This document shows positions 1 to 6,080 of a stretch of 7,295 bases of DNA, piece by piece. The notes under the pieces are model-generated. The model saw only the letters and a program-made list of their open reading frames with translations. It ran no database searches and was not told where the DNA came from. Origin of the DNA: Pyrinomonadaceae bacterium (GTDB taxonomy: Bacteria; Acidobacteriota; Blastocatellia; Pyrinomonadales; Pyrinomonadaceae). Every line of letters begins with the position of its first letter. Position 1 is the first letter of the stretch. The position numbers were made by a program, and so were the translations under genes. Where the stretch lies: assembly GCA_013812565.1 (NCBI GenBank), contig JACCTF010000659.1:1-7295 (forward strand), written 5' to 3'.

Positions 1-230
1 TCCTCCTGAAATCGTGGAGCAGTGTAGCGCAAAACGTGCCAAAATCAGGATGTCAAAGAACAGCGATAAACATTGGATCAAACCTCGACTTCTGCTACTT
101 TAACTCCACTCGAATCCGAGTTGACCCTAATCAATTAACAGGCGACGTGTACTATATGAGGCAAAACGACGGACGTGCCCGTCCCGGAGACATTCATATC
201 ATCGGCACGGTGCTCAGAGTGCGACTTTAA
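1..230 (+). CDS. C-terminal fragment of an unrecognised protein (runs off left edge)
   Basis: The frame is open from base 3 to a TAA at 228-230, with no stop before the window edge, so this is best read as the 3' end of a longer gene. A GTG at 36 could start a 64-residue ORF, but no Shine-Dalgarno sequence precedes it. The visible 75 or so residues have no membrane segment. The end alternates charged and hydrophobic residues (RIRVDPNQ, then GDIHIIGTVLRVRL), which would suit beta strands at the C terminus of a globular or secreted protein. I do not recognise the family. A short inverted repeat lies directly after the stop. It could also be non-coding sequence that is open by chance, since only about 75 codons are visible. 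Confidence 0.4.
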   Translation, partial: LLKSWSSVAQNVPKSGCQRTAINIGSNLDFCYFNSTRIRVDPNQLTGDVYYMRQNDGRARPGDIHIIGTVLRVRL

Positions 231-372
231 GACTCAAAGAGTCGTAGTGAGCTTTACCGATGTCGGACCCTGTTTTAGTCTGTAACCGATGCTTCCCGTC
301 ACGCGTAAGAATGGCTCCCAGCCAAGGCGCGCTTCAGGCGAGATAACAGTAATAAACTGACTACTGATATGT
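231..372. other. Intergenic stretch with a short palindrome after the stop
   Basis: These 142 bases separate the left-edge frame from the YcaQ-like gene. Directly after the upstream TAA is a perfect 5-base inverted repeat, GACTC-AAA-GAGTC (231-243). It is too short and lacks the T-run needed for a convincing terminator. I see no clear -35/-10 pair and no ribosome binding site in front of the downstream ATG. Confidence 0.4.
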
Positions 373-1632
373 ATGCATGCAAGTAGAGCGCATCCACCTG
401 GCATGAAAGTTCATCTCCCGATTATTCCCACATCATCCGCACGCCTCCTGCTTCTTGGTGCGCAAGGACTGTTGACTAACCCTAGTCGCACGCCCACAAC
501 CGCCGCTCTGCAAAACATCATCGAGCAGCTTGGCTTCGTGCAGATAGACTCCATCAACATTGTCGAGCGAGCGCATCACCTAACCCTTGCCAGCCGCCTC
601 GACGGCTACCGCCACGATCACTTTACCCAATTACTTGAGACGGAGCGCAGCCTCTTCGAGCACTGGACACATGACGCCTCAGCGATCCCGACGAAGTGGT
701 TTCCCCACTGGAAACCCCGCTTCGCTCGCGGGCGTGAGCGCATACGAATGAGCGCCTGGTGGCGGAAGCTGATTGGTGAGGAGCCGGATAAAGTTCTGGA
801 TCATGTGCGCGAGCGCATCATTAGCGAGGGCCCTCTGCGCTCGCAGGATTTCGAGCATGAGCGTCGCGGCATATCCTCAGCATGGTGGGGATGGAAGCCG
901 CAGAAGGCGGCACTGGAGTTTCTATGGCAGACGGGCGAGTTGATGGTAGCGCGCCGCGTAAACTTTCAAAAGGTATACGACTTGACGGAGCGTGTGCTGC
1001 CCGAGTATCACCGGAAGGCTCAGCCCACTGAAGATGAGCATGTGGAGTGGGCGTGCAGCACCGCGCTGGAACGCCTGGGGCTTGCAACACCGAAAGAATT
1101 AGCAGACTTCTGGGCGGCCATCACACCGGCTCAAGCCCGAGCTTGGAGCGAGGAGGCGGCCGCGAAGGGGCGCATCGCAGCGGTGCTCGTGGAATCCCTC
1201 GACGGCGTGAAAGTCAGATTGGCATACGCTGTGATCGATTGGGAGCAACGATTAAATAAACTCCCTGAACCGCCGGAGATGATGCGCCTGCTGTGTCCCT
1301 TCGACCCCGTGTTGCGGGATCGGGCGCGGCTGCATAGGCTGTTCGGATTCAACTACCGCTTCGAAGCGTTCGTGCCGGAACCGAAGCGGCAATACGGCTA
1401 CTACGTACTACCGATCCTCGAAGGCGAGCGCCTTGTGGGACGGATTGACCCCCGCTTCCACCGCGCCCGCGGCGTGCTTGAGATGCGCCGCGTCTTCTGG
1501 GAACCAGGCGTCAGGGTGACTCGCACACGCCGCAAGAAACTCGAAGTGGCTACTGAGCGACTTGCCCGACTAATCGGCGCTGCCGGCGTCGAATCCGATT
1601 TCAATGAACTCTCATACAGGGTCTCTAAATGA
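373..1632 (+). CDS. ycaQ: YcaQ-type (HTH_42) winged-helix DNA glycosylase
   Basis: This 419-residue protein matches the HTH_42 superfamily (AlkZ/AlkX/YcaQ), cytoplasmic monofunctional DNA glycosylases that excise alkylated bases and unhook interstrand crosslinks. E. coli YcaQ is of similar length. Visible hallmarks are the catalytic Q-hydrophobic-D motif (Q57-I58-D59) leading into SINIVERAHHLTLASR, then FEHWTHDASAIP (95-106), WWGWKPQKAALEFLW (171-185), GELMVARR (188-195) with VYDLTERVLP (201-210), and CPFDP...RDRARLHRLFGF (308-326) followed by QYGYYVLP (340-347). The presence of QxD rather than QxQ places it with the YcaQ/AlkX branch; this is family knowledge. The start is uncertain: ATG 373 and ATG 403 are both possible and neither has a clear Shine-Dalgarno. 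The family usually begins a few residues before the S-x-x-A-R-x-L-x-L-x-x-Q-G-L helix, which fits ATG 403 (409 residues). It stands alone and converges on the next gene. Confidence 0.93.
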   Translation: MHASRAHPPGMKVHLPIIPTSSARLLLLGAQGLLTNPSRTPTTAALQNIIEQLGFVQIDSINIVERAHHLTLASRLDGYRHDHFTQLLETERSLFEHWTHDASAIPTKWFPHWKPRFARGRERIRMSAWWRKLIGEEPDKVLDHVRERIISEGPLRSQDFEHERRGISSAWWGWKPQKAALEFLWQTGELMVARRVNFQKVYDLTERVLPEYHRKAQPTEDEHVEWACSTALERLGLATPKELADFWAAITPAQARAWSEEAAAKGRIAAVLVESLDGVKVRLAYAVIDWEQRLNKLPEPPEMMRLLCPFDPVLRDRARLHRLFGFNYRFEAFVPEPKRQYGYYVLPILEGERLVGRIDPRFHRARGVLEMRRVFWEPGVRVTRTRRKKLEVATERLARLIGAAGVESDFNELSYRVSK

Positions 1633-1753
1633 AATGTGGGTTTGAGATTCCAAAATAAGAAAACAGAACTTGAAATCTACGAATCATCTCGGAGAACTAT
1701 AATTCAAGGTTGACTCAGTAAGTAGGCGTGATCGGTGGCAGGCATCGGAGCGC
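1633..1753. other. Convergent intergenic gap, no clear terminator
   Basis: These 121 bases lie between two convergent stop codons. Transcription termination is expected here from both sides, but I find no GC-rich hairpin followed by a T-run on either strand. A TATAAT at 1698-1703 has no suitable -35 and no downstream gene on its strand. The palindrome GAGCGCTC at 1748-1755 overlaps the end of the minus-strand gene. Confidence 0.4.
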
Positions 1754-2389
1754 TCACCTCTCCCACACAGAACCGTCCGCGTAAACCACACGTTTAATGA
1801 CCACCTTCTCACCTGACGCGCCGCCACTCATGACCCTTACATCGACAACGCCGTATGGTGCCGAGTCAGTTTCCACCGTCACCTTCTTACGCTTACCCGA
1901 GTCGATACCCACCTTACTTGTGAAACTGCGGCTCAGCAATTCTTTATTCGTGCCAGGCTCGACGAAGAGATAATCCCACTCTACAATCTTCACCTTCTTC
2001 GCCCCGGCATTCTCCAACTCAACACTATAACGGTAGCCGACCCCGCCCGCCGCACCCGTTGGCCTCGTCCTGCCGGGCTCGGGTAGTCGCCGCTGTCTCC
2101 GCGCCTTAAGTTCTTCTAAGCTCTCCACCGGGTAGTCTTTGCTTCGCGACCCGAGCCTCCGCTCAACAGCGATCTGCCGTTCGAGGCGCATGTCCTCCGC
2201 ACGCTCGGCGGGGCCAGTATCGGCACGGGGCAGACCCGTATCTAGAGACAGCCTACTGGGGCGGTATTTAGCCCAGCCGAAGCGGACAACTTGAAGACCG
2301 GACTCGCCGCCACCGGCAGGCGCGACTTGAGCCTGCGATAAGCCGGTGAGCGTGAGTGAGAGCAGGAAAGCGGATAAGTATTTCACCAT
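1754..2389 (-). CDS. Small secreted protein of unknown function
   Basis: The 211-residue product begins with a classical Sec signal peptide: Lys3, a hydrophobic core of about residues 5-17, and an SQA-Q cleavage site around residue 20/21. The mature protein would therefore be exported to the periplasm or cell surface. Residues 31-57 form a Gly/Arg-containing stretch, and residues 60-110 are highly charged with many Glu/Arg and probably helical or disordered. From about 118 to 211 it looks like one beta-rich domain (YRYSVELEN, KIVEWDYLFVEPG, VDVRVMSGG), ending in YADGSVWER. There are no Cys residues and no catalytic signature. I do not recognise a characterised family; similar tails occur, from memory, in acidobacterial hypothetical proteins. 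A TATAAT lies 25 bases upstream of the ATG and a GAGAGG 12 bases upstream, so it seems to be transcribed separately from the transporter gene on its right. Confidence 0.8.
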   Translation of the reverse strand: MVKYLSAFLLSLTLTGLSQAQVAPAGGGESGLQVVRFGWAKYRPSRLSLDTGLPRADTGPAERAEDMRLERQIAVERRLGSRSKDYPVESLEELKARRQRRLPEPGRTRPTGAAGGVGYRYSVELENAGAKKVKIVEWDYLFVEPGTNKELLSRSFTSKVGIDSGKRKKVTVETDSAPYGVVDVRVMSGGASGEKVVIKRVVYADGSVWER

Positions 2390-2414
2390 ACTGCGATTGT
2401 ACCTCTCACGACGA

Positions 2415-2420
2415 ATTATA
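2415..2420 (-). promoter_or_regulatory. Putative -10 box for the secreted-protein gene
   Basis: Read on the minus strand this is a perfect TATAAT. A start site about 7 bases downstream (near 2408) would give a leader of about 19 bases containing the GAGAGG ribosome-binding-like sequence (2402-2407). The hexamer expected at -35 is a poor match to TTGACA, so the call rests on the -10 box and its position. Confidence 0.5.
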
Positions 2421-2460
2421 CGCCTAACGTCCTGTTATTTGCCGCGGGTGATTGCGGAAC

Positions 2461-2511
2461 CAGTCATCTCAGCGTGCTGATGCACGGCCGAAGCTCAAGG
2501 TGTGATGACTG
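2461..2511. repeat. Nested inverted repeat downstream of the transporter gene
   Basis: CAGTCATC (2461-2468) is the exact reverse complement of GATGACTG (2504-2511). The match extends by two more pairs after one mismatch. Inside lies a second small hairpin, CGTGC (2473-2477) and GCACG (2482-2486), with a TGAT loop. In RNA this could fold in the 3' untranslated region of the transporter transcript. No T-run follows on the minus strand, so it is not a standard intrinsic terminator. It could instead be a processing or stability hairpin, or a binding site, or chance. Confidence 0.4.
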
Positions 2512-2572
2512 AAGAACTCGGTTTACGATCCCACTCAACCCCACGCCCTCCGGCTAACTCTCGATTGATCTA

Positions 2573-3943
2573 CTACGCTTCATCGGCGCTATCAAGCGGC
2601 GTCACCGGATCTAAGAACAACCAGCAGAATGTCCCCATAAAATAGATCGCGGCGGAGACATAAAACGTCACGGCCCAGTTATGATCGGTCCACACTAGAA
2701 TATAAGCGACGGCAACGGTGGCAAGACCCTGAGCGAAGTTGCCCATCATATTCATGCTGCCCGAAAGTGTCCCGGCATATTTGCCGCCAACGTCCATGCA
2801 CGCCGCCCAGGCGGTCGGCAGCGCAAGATCGTTAGAGAAACTAGCGAGTCCCATCATCATCATGGCGAGCAAGGGATCTCCGATGTAAAGGGACAGGATC
2901 AGGCACAGGGCCGCCCCGGAACACCCGACGGCAGCCAACAGGCGCCGGGCTTTCGCGATACTGCCCATCCACCGCGCGAGATGCGTTGAGATATAGCCGC
3001 AGAACAATGAACCGATGCCTCCAAAGAACAAGGGAAGGCCAGCCAGCAGTGCTCCTTTTTGCAGGTTCACGCCGCGAGATTCCTGCAGGTAAGTCGGCAG
3101 CCACGTAATATAGAATACCCAGCCATAACCCACGCACATGTACTGCGCCCACAGCAGCCAGACGGTTTTCGAGCGCAAAAACCTTTTCCAAGGCACCTTC
3201 CCGTGCCCCATAGTGATGGCCGAAGCGTCGGGCAATATCGCCATCTCCCCGGCGTTAACGCTTTTGTGCGTGCGCGGATCATCCCGGTACCACCGATAGA
3301 AGAAGATCGCCCAGACGATGCCAATCAGCCCGAACAGTTCGAAGGCCCGCCGCCAGGAAACATACCCCAAGATAAAGGCAACTAAGAGCGGCGTGAACGC
3401 CCCGCCCCAGCGCGCACTAAACCACATGATCCCTTGCGCACGAACGCGCTCCTCGGCAGGCAGCCAGGTGGTGAAAGCTTTCGTGAGATTGGGGAAACAG
3501 CCTGCTTCGCCCGCGCCGAACAGAGCACGGGTGATGAGCAATTGGCCCAAGTTCGTCACCCATCCCGTAGCAGCGGTGAAGATTGACCACCAGACGACCA
3601 CGCGCATCAGAACTTTGCGTGCGCCCATCCAATCACCCAACCAGCCGCCGGGAATCTCAAACAATGCATACGCCCATAAAAACGCGGAGAAGGCCCATCC
3701 CATCTGAACCTCGGTCAGTCCCAACTCCCTCCGTATCGTAGGTGCTGCCTGCGAGATACAGACCCGATCAATATAGGTAATGATCGCCAGCGTGACGGCG
3801 AAAATAATGACCCAGTAGCGTGCGCGCGTGGGGTGAACAAGATCGGTTGGGGCGGCTAAAGGTGAAGCGCTTTGTTGATCTGGATTCTCTATAGCCGTCA
3901 CATTCAGGCTTGCGCGGTGTGCCTTGGCTTCTTCTGTTTTCAT
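2573..3943 (-). CDS. MFS transporter, anion:cation symporter (ACS) type
   Basis: This 456-residue inner-membrane protein has the layout of a 12-helix major facilitator. A hydrophilic N-terminal tail of about 40 residues is followed by TM1 with the ACS-like YIDRVCIS motif (57-64) and a loop 2-3 motif A variant, GWLGDWMGARK (100-110). The central cytoplasmic loop is about residues 219-260 and the second six-helix half follows it. ACS members such as ExuT, GudP and DgoT import hexuronates, glucarate or galactonate with protons, so a sugar acid or related anion is the likely cargo; the exact substrate cannot be read. I chose the ATG at 3943 because AGGAGAG stands 7 bases before it. The ATG at 3967 would add 8 residues but would place that ribosome binding site inside the gene. 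The three enzyme genes upstream on the same strand probably act on what it imports. Four consecutive Met codons (residues 361-364) sit in a helix. Confidence 0.92.
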   Translation of the reverse strand: MKTEEAKAHRASLNVTAIENPDQQSASPLAAPTDLVHPTRARYWVIIFAVTLAIITYIDRVCISQAAPTIRRELGLTEVQMGWAFSAFLWAYALFEIPGGWLGDWMGARKVLMRVVVWWSIFTAATGWVTNLGQLLITRALFGAGEAGCFPNLTKAFTTWLPAEERVRAQGIMWFSARWGGAFTPLLVAFILGYVSWRRAFELFGLIGIVWAIFFYRWYRDDPRTHKSVNAGEMAILPDASAITMGHGKVPWKRFLRSKTVWLLWAQYMCVGYGWVFYITWLPTYLQESRGVNLQKGALLAGLPLFFGGIGSLFCGYISTHLARWMGSIAKARRLLAAVGCSGAALCLILSLYIGDPLLAMMMMGLASFSNDLALPTAWAACMDVGGKYAGTLSGSMNMMGNFAQGLATVAVAYILVWTDHNWAVTFYVSAAIYFMGTFCWLFLDPVTPLDSADEA

Positions 3944-3950
3944 AGAAGCT

Positions 3951-3957
3951 CTCTCCT
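3951..3957 (-). promoter_or_regulatory. Ribosome binding site deciding the transporter start
   Basis: On the minus strand this reads AGGAGAG, 7 bases upstream of the ATG at 3943. It lies downstream of the alternative ATG at 3967, so it favours the shorter protein. Confidence 0.75.
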
Positions 3958-4025
3958 GACGAGACATCGCATAGCAACGTTCCTAGTGCAACTTTAAGAA
4001 GCGTGCTTTACAAGCGGCAGTTCAC

Positions 4026-4119
4026 CACAGAGGCACAGAGATTACACAGAGATTACACAGAGGATGCACAGAGAATAACCGTTCAACTCTGTGTGCTCTA
4101 TGTCTCTGTAATCTCTGTA
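4026..4119. repeat. CACAGAG direct repeat array with a complementary arm
   Basis: The left arm has five copies of CACAGAG starting at 4026, 4034, 4045, 4056 and 4067. The last four are spaced exactly 11 bases apart, and two of these units are identical (CACAGAGATTA). After a spacer of about 13 bases (4074-4086), the right arm carries the reverse-complement motif as CTCTGTG (4087) and CTCTGTA (4104 and 4113), plus a degenerate CTCTATG (4096). The arms are therefore imperfectly complementary and could form a long slipped hairpin in RNA or a cruciform in DNA. The element fills much of the gap between the dehydrogenase and transporter genes and encodes nothing. CACAGAG-rich intergenic palindromes of this type occur, from memory, in other environmental bacterial genomes; I cannot verify this here. 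Confidence 0.8.
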
Positions 4120-4157
4120 TTAAAACTGACGTGCTATACGCTCAAGTGAAGATCATT

Positions 4158-4952
4158 CTACTGCGCGGTCCAGCCGCCATCAATGAACAGTGCGCTGCCG
4201 GTGACAAAGGAGGCCGCGTCGGATGCCAGGAAGACCGCTGCCCCGACGATCTCGTGCAACTCGCCCCAGCGATTCATCGGAATCTTCTCAACGAACGCTT
4301 TGTACTTGGCCAGGTCGTCCAGAAGTTGCTTGTTCATGTCGGTCGCAAAGGGGCCTGGGCAGATGGCGTTAACGGTGACGCCTTTCGTCGCCCACTCCAG
4401 AGCCAGAACGCGCGTGAGGTTCAGCAGACCTGCCTTGGACGAAGCGTACGGGGCGCGTCCCGGAATGGCGATCACCGACAAGATCGAGCCGAGATTGATG
4501 ACGCGTCCCCAACCCCGTCGGCACATGCCGGGGCCGAACGCCCGCGCACACAAGAACGGGGCTTTTAAGTTTGTCGCAATCACAGCGTCCCAATCAGTCT
4601 CGGAAAGCTCCTCTACCGAACCTCGGATGTTGATCCCCGCGTTATTGACCAGGATGTCAACCGGGCCGAGAGCGCGCTCGACTTCCGCCGCCAATCGCTC
4701 GACATCAGAGGATTGGGACACATCAACTGCGACGGCAATCATACGGCGATTTGTGGAAGCGGCGATCTCATCGGCTGCCGTCTGACATTCGGAGAGCGTC
4801 CGGCTGGCAATCGCAACGTCTGCGCCCGCTTCGGCGAGCGCCCCGGCGATCACCCGACCGAGACCCTTCGCGCCGCCGGTCACTAATGCGCGGCGGCCAT
4901 TAAGATTAAAAAGTTCAAGTACGCTTTTCTGCGGATCGCTAGACATCCCCAT
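4158..4952 (-). CDS. Short-chain dehydrogenase/reductase (SDR), gluconate 5-dehydrogenase-like
   Basis: This 264-residue cytoplasmic protein is a classical SDR that interconverts a hydroxyl and a keto group using NAD(P). The cofactor motif TGGAKGLG is at 25-32, NNAG at 103-106, and the catalytic tetrad is N128, S156, Y169 and K173 (YASSK). The PG motif (199-200) and the C-terminal FIDGGW (257-261) complete the fold. The opening [19 protein letters not shown] resembles gluconate 5-dehydrogenase and KduD-type enzymes, so a sugar acid or ketosugar substrate is plausible, but SDR specificity is not readable from motifs. The start at 4952 is supported by AGGA 8 bases upstream; a second ATG two codons in is less well placed. 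It starts 11 bases after the isomerase stop, which indicates an operon. No signal peptide is present, so it should act in the cytoplasm even if its operon partner is exported. Confidence 0.94.
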   Translation of the reverse strand: MGMSSDPQKSVLELFNLNGRRALVTGGAKGLGRVIAGALAEAGADVAIASRTLSECQTAADEIAASTNRRMIAVAVDVSQSSDVERLAAEVERALGPVDILVNNAGINIRGSVEELSETDWDAVIATNLKAPFLCARAFGPGMCRRGWGRVINLGSILSVIAIPGRAPYASSKAGLLNLTRVLALEWATKGVTVNAICPGPFATDMNKQLLDDLAKYKAFVEKIPMNRWGELHEIVGAAVFLASDAASFVTGSALFIDGGWTAQ

Positions 4953-4960
4953 TTACCTAA

Positions 4961-4964
4961 TCCT
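4961..4964 (-). promoter_or_regulatory. Ribosome binding site of the SDR gene, overlapping the upstream stop
   Basis: AGGA on the minus strand shares a base with the TAA of the isomerase gene and lies 8 bases before the SDR ATG. The layout suggests translational coupling between the two genes. Confidence 0.6.
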
Positions 4965-6073
4965 TAGAGTCCGAGCGTTTGTTTCGCGTAAGCTGCGCTG
5001 CGGCGAATGTTTTCATCTTCGATGGTTAACATGGGCGCGTTCGCGAGATTACTGATTCTAGGTAACGATCTAGTAGAAACTTTACTTAGGAGCGAGGTCT
5101 CGAACTTCTGGATACGAATCGTGTCGCGTTTCTCATAAGTGGCCCAGTAACCATCTTCGCGGTAAGGTACTTTCAATGGGTCGCGTGTGATCATCTCCAA
5201 ACAGAAATGCACGTCGCGTCTGGCCTTACGTAGAATCTCGACGATTTTGGCTAATTGAAGAAACCCATCTCCGAGCGGAACCTCTGACATTTCAAATCCA
5301 AGATCATACGGCCTGATCGCCATGTCTTTGAGATGAGTGGTCACCACAAAGGGCGCGAGCTTTTGGGCCACCTCGATTGAATCTTCGAGCAAGGCGAGGT
5401 TGTTCCCGAAGTCAACACAGGCTCCCAGGTAAGGGCTGCTGATGCGACCGAGCATCTCCGCTAGTTCGTCTGCCAACCAATCCTTGTGGTTCTCGATTCC
5501 GATTAGGAGCTTGTGTTGTTTGATCTGGGCTTCTACTCGTCTGAGGACTTGTTGCCAATGCTCCACAAACTGCTTCCACGTTTTCATCTCAGCGAAGTTC
5601 TCATAACGACGTCCGCTGAGAAATGCCACGCGCAAACGCGAAACACCGAGACGTTGGGCTACACCAGCGGCTCGCGTAAAAGCCTCAGGGTCTTCCAACG
5701 TCTTGCCGCTTATGGAAAGCTCTAGGAACATCTCCTTTCCTTCGAGCGCGCCACGAACTCGCTTCAAGTAATCCGCTTCAGTGGAAGACAGTTGAGCGAT
5801 GTCCATCTGACAACCATCGCTGCCGAATGATTTACAAAGATCAATGAACTTCTCGGCGGGGAGGGCTGGCCCGCGGTTCGCCATTGCTTGCACGCTCTGA
5901 CGCATCCTGATCGGAAACGACGTGTAAGCGATGCCAAAACTTTTAGGGGCAGGAACATTCTTGGTGTTGAGAGTCTGGGCAATCGTCGCAGTGGAGATGG
6001 AATGAAGAAATTCCCGACGAGAAATTGTCTCCGCTCTTGCCGGGTCAGACATCTGTAACGGGGGTGTGTTCAT
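4964..6073 (-). CDS. Sugar phosphate isomerase/epimerase-like TIM barrel with twin-arginine leader
   Basis: The 369-residue protein belongs to the AP-endonuclease-2-like TIM-barrel superfamily (xylose isomerase, tagatose/psicose 3-epimerase, inosose dehydratase relatives). Probable metal ligands, by position in the motifs, are E194 (IGIENHKDW), D221 (ACVDFGNN), H247 (TTHLKD) and E293 (CLEM), a set consistent with a divalent-metal enzyme. The N terminus carries S18-R-R-E-F-L, a close match to the twin-arginine consensus, followed by a weakly hydrophobic stretch, [12 protein letters not shown]. This suggests export of a folded protein, although the leader's hydrophobic core is short. The C-terminal tail (about 345-369, [15 protein letters not shown]) lies beyond the barrel. 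The substrate is unknown: isomerisation, epimerisation or, in 3-keto-glycoside pathways, elimination are all known activities in this fold. It begins 7 bases after the oxidoreductase stop. A GGAG (6085-6088) inside that gene's end serves as a weak ribosome binding site. A second ATG at 6052 would keep the RR motif but has no better site. Confidence 0.88.
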   Translation of the reverse strand: MNTPPLQMSDPARAETISRREFLHSISTATIAQTLNTKNVPAPKSFGIAYTSFPIRMRQSVQAMANRGPALPAEKFIDLCKSFGSDGCQMDIAQLSSTEADYLKRVRGALEGKEMFLELSISGKTLEDPEAFTRAAGVAQRLGVSRLRVAFLSGRRYENFAEMKTWKQFVEHWQQVLRRVEAQIKQHKLLIGIENHKDWLADELAEMLGRISSPYLGACVDFGNNLALLEDSIEVAQKLAPFVVTTHLKDMAIRPYDLGFEMSEVPLGDGFLQLAKIVEILRKARRDVHFCLEMITRDPLKVPYREDGYWATYEKRDTIRIQKFETSLLSKVSTRSLPRISNLANAPMLTIEDENIRRSAAYAKQTLGL

Positions 6074-6080
6074 CGCTACG

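Noticed and set aside
374..381. Palindrome TGCATGCA at the YcaQ-like start
   Set aside because: A single 8-base palindrome overlapping an ATG is easily chance and has no partner site nearby.
1644..1690. Possible hairpin GAGATTC / GAATCATCTC after the YcaQ-like gene
   Set aside because: The pairing needs a three-base bulge and a loop of about 30 bases, is AT-rich and has no following T-run.
1698..1703. TATAAT on the plus strand in the convergent gap
   Set aside because: There is no -35 at the right distance, and no plus-strand gene follows before the minus-strand coding sequence.
2854..2865. Run of four CAT triplets (four Met codons on the minus strand)
   Set aside because: It is in frame within a predicted membrane helix and too short to treat as a variable microsatellite.
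3059..3707. Overlapping plus-strand open frames inside the transporter gene
   Set aside because: They are mirror frames of a well-supported 12-helix transporter and show no recognisable domain.
4026..4073. CRISPR array
   Set aside because: The repeats are only 7 bases with 4-base gaps, so they lack spacers of CRISPR size, and no cas genes are present.
4131..4785. Long plus-strand open frames opposite the SDR gene
   Set aside because: They lie antisense to a gene with a full catalytic motif set, and their translations are Arg/Ala/Ser-rich without any family signature.
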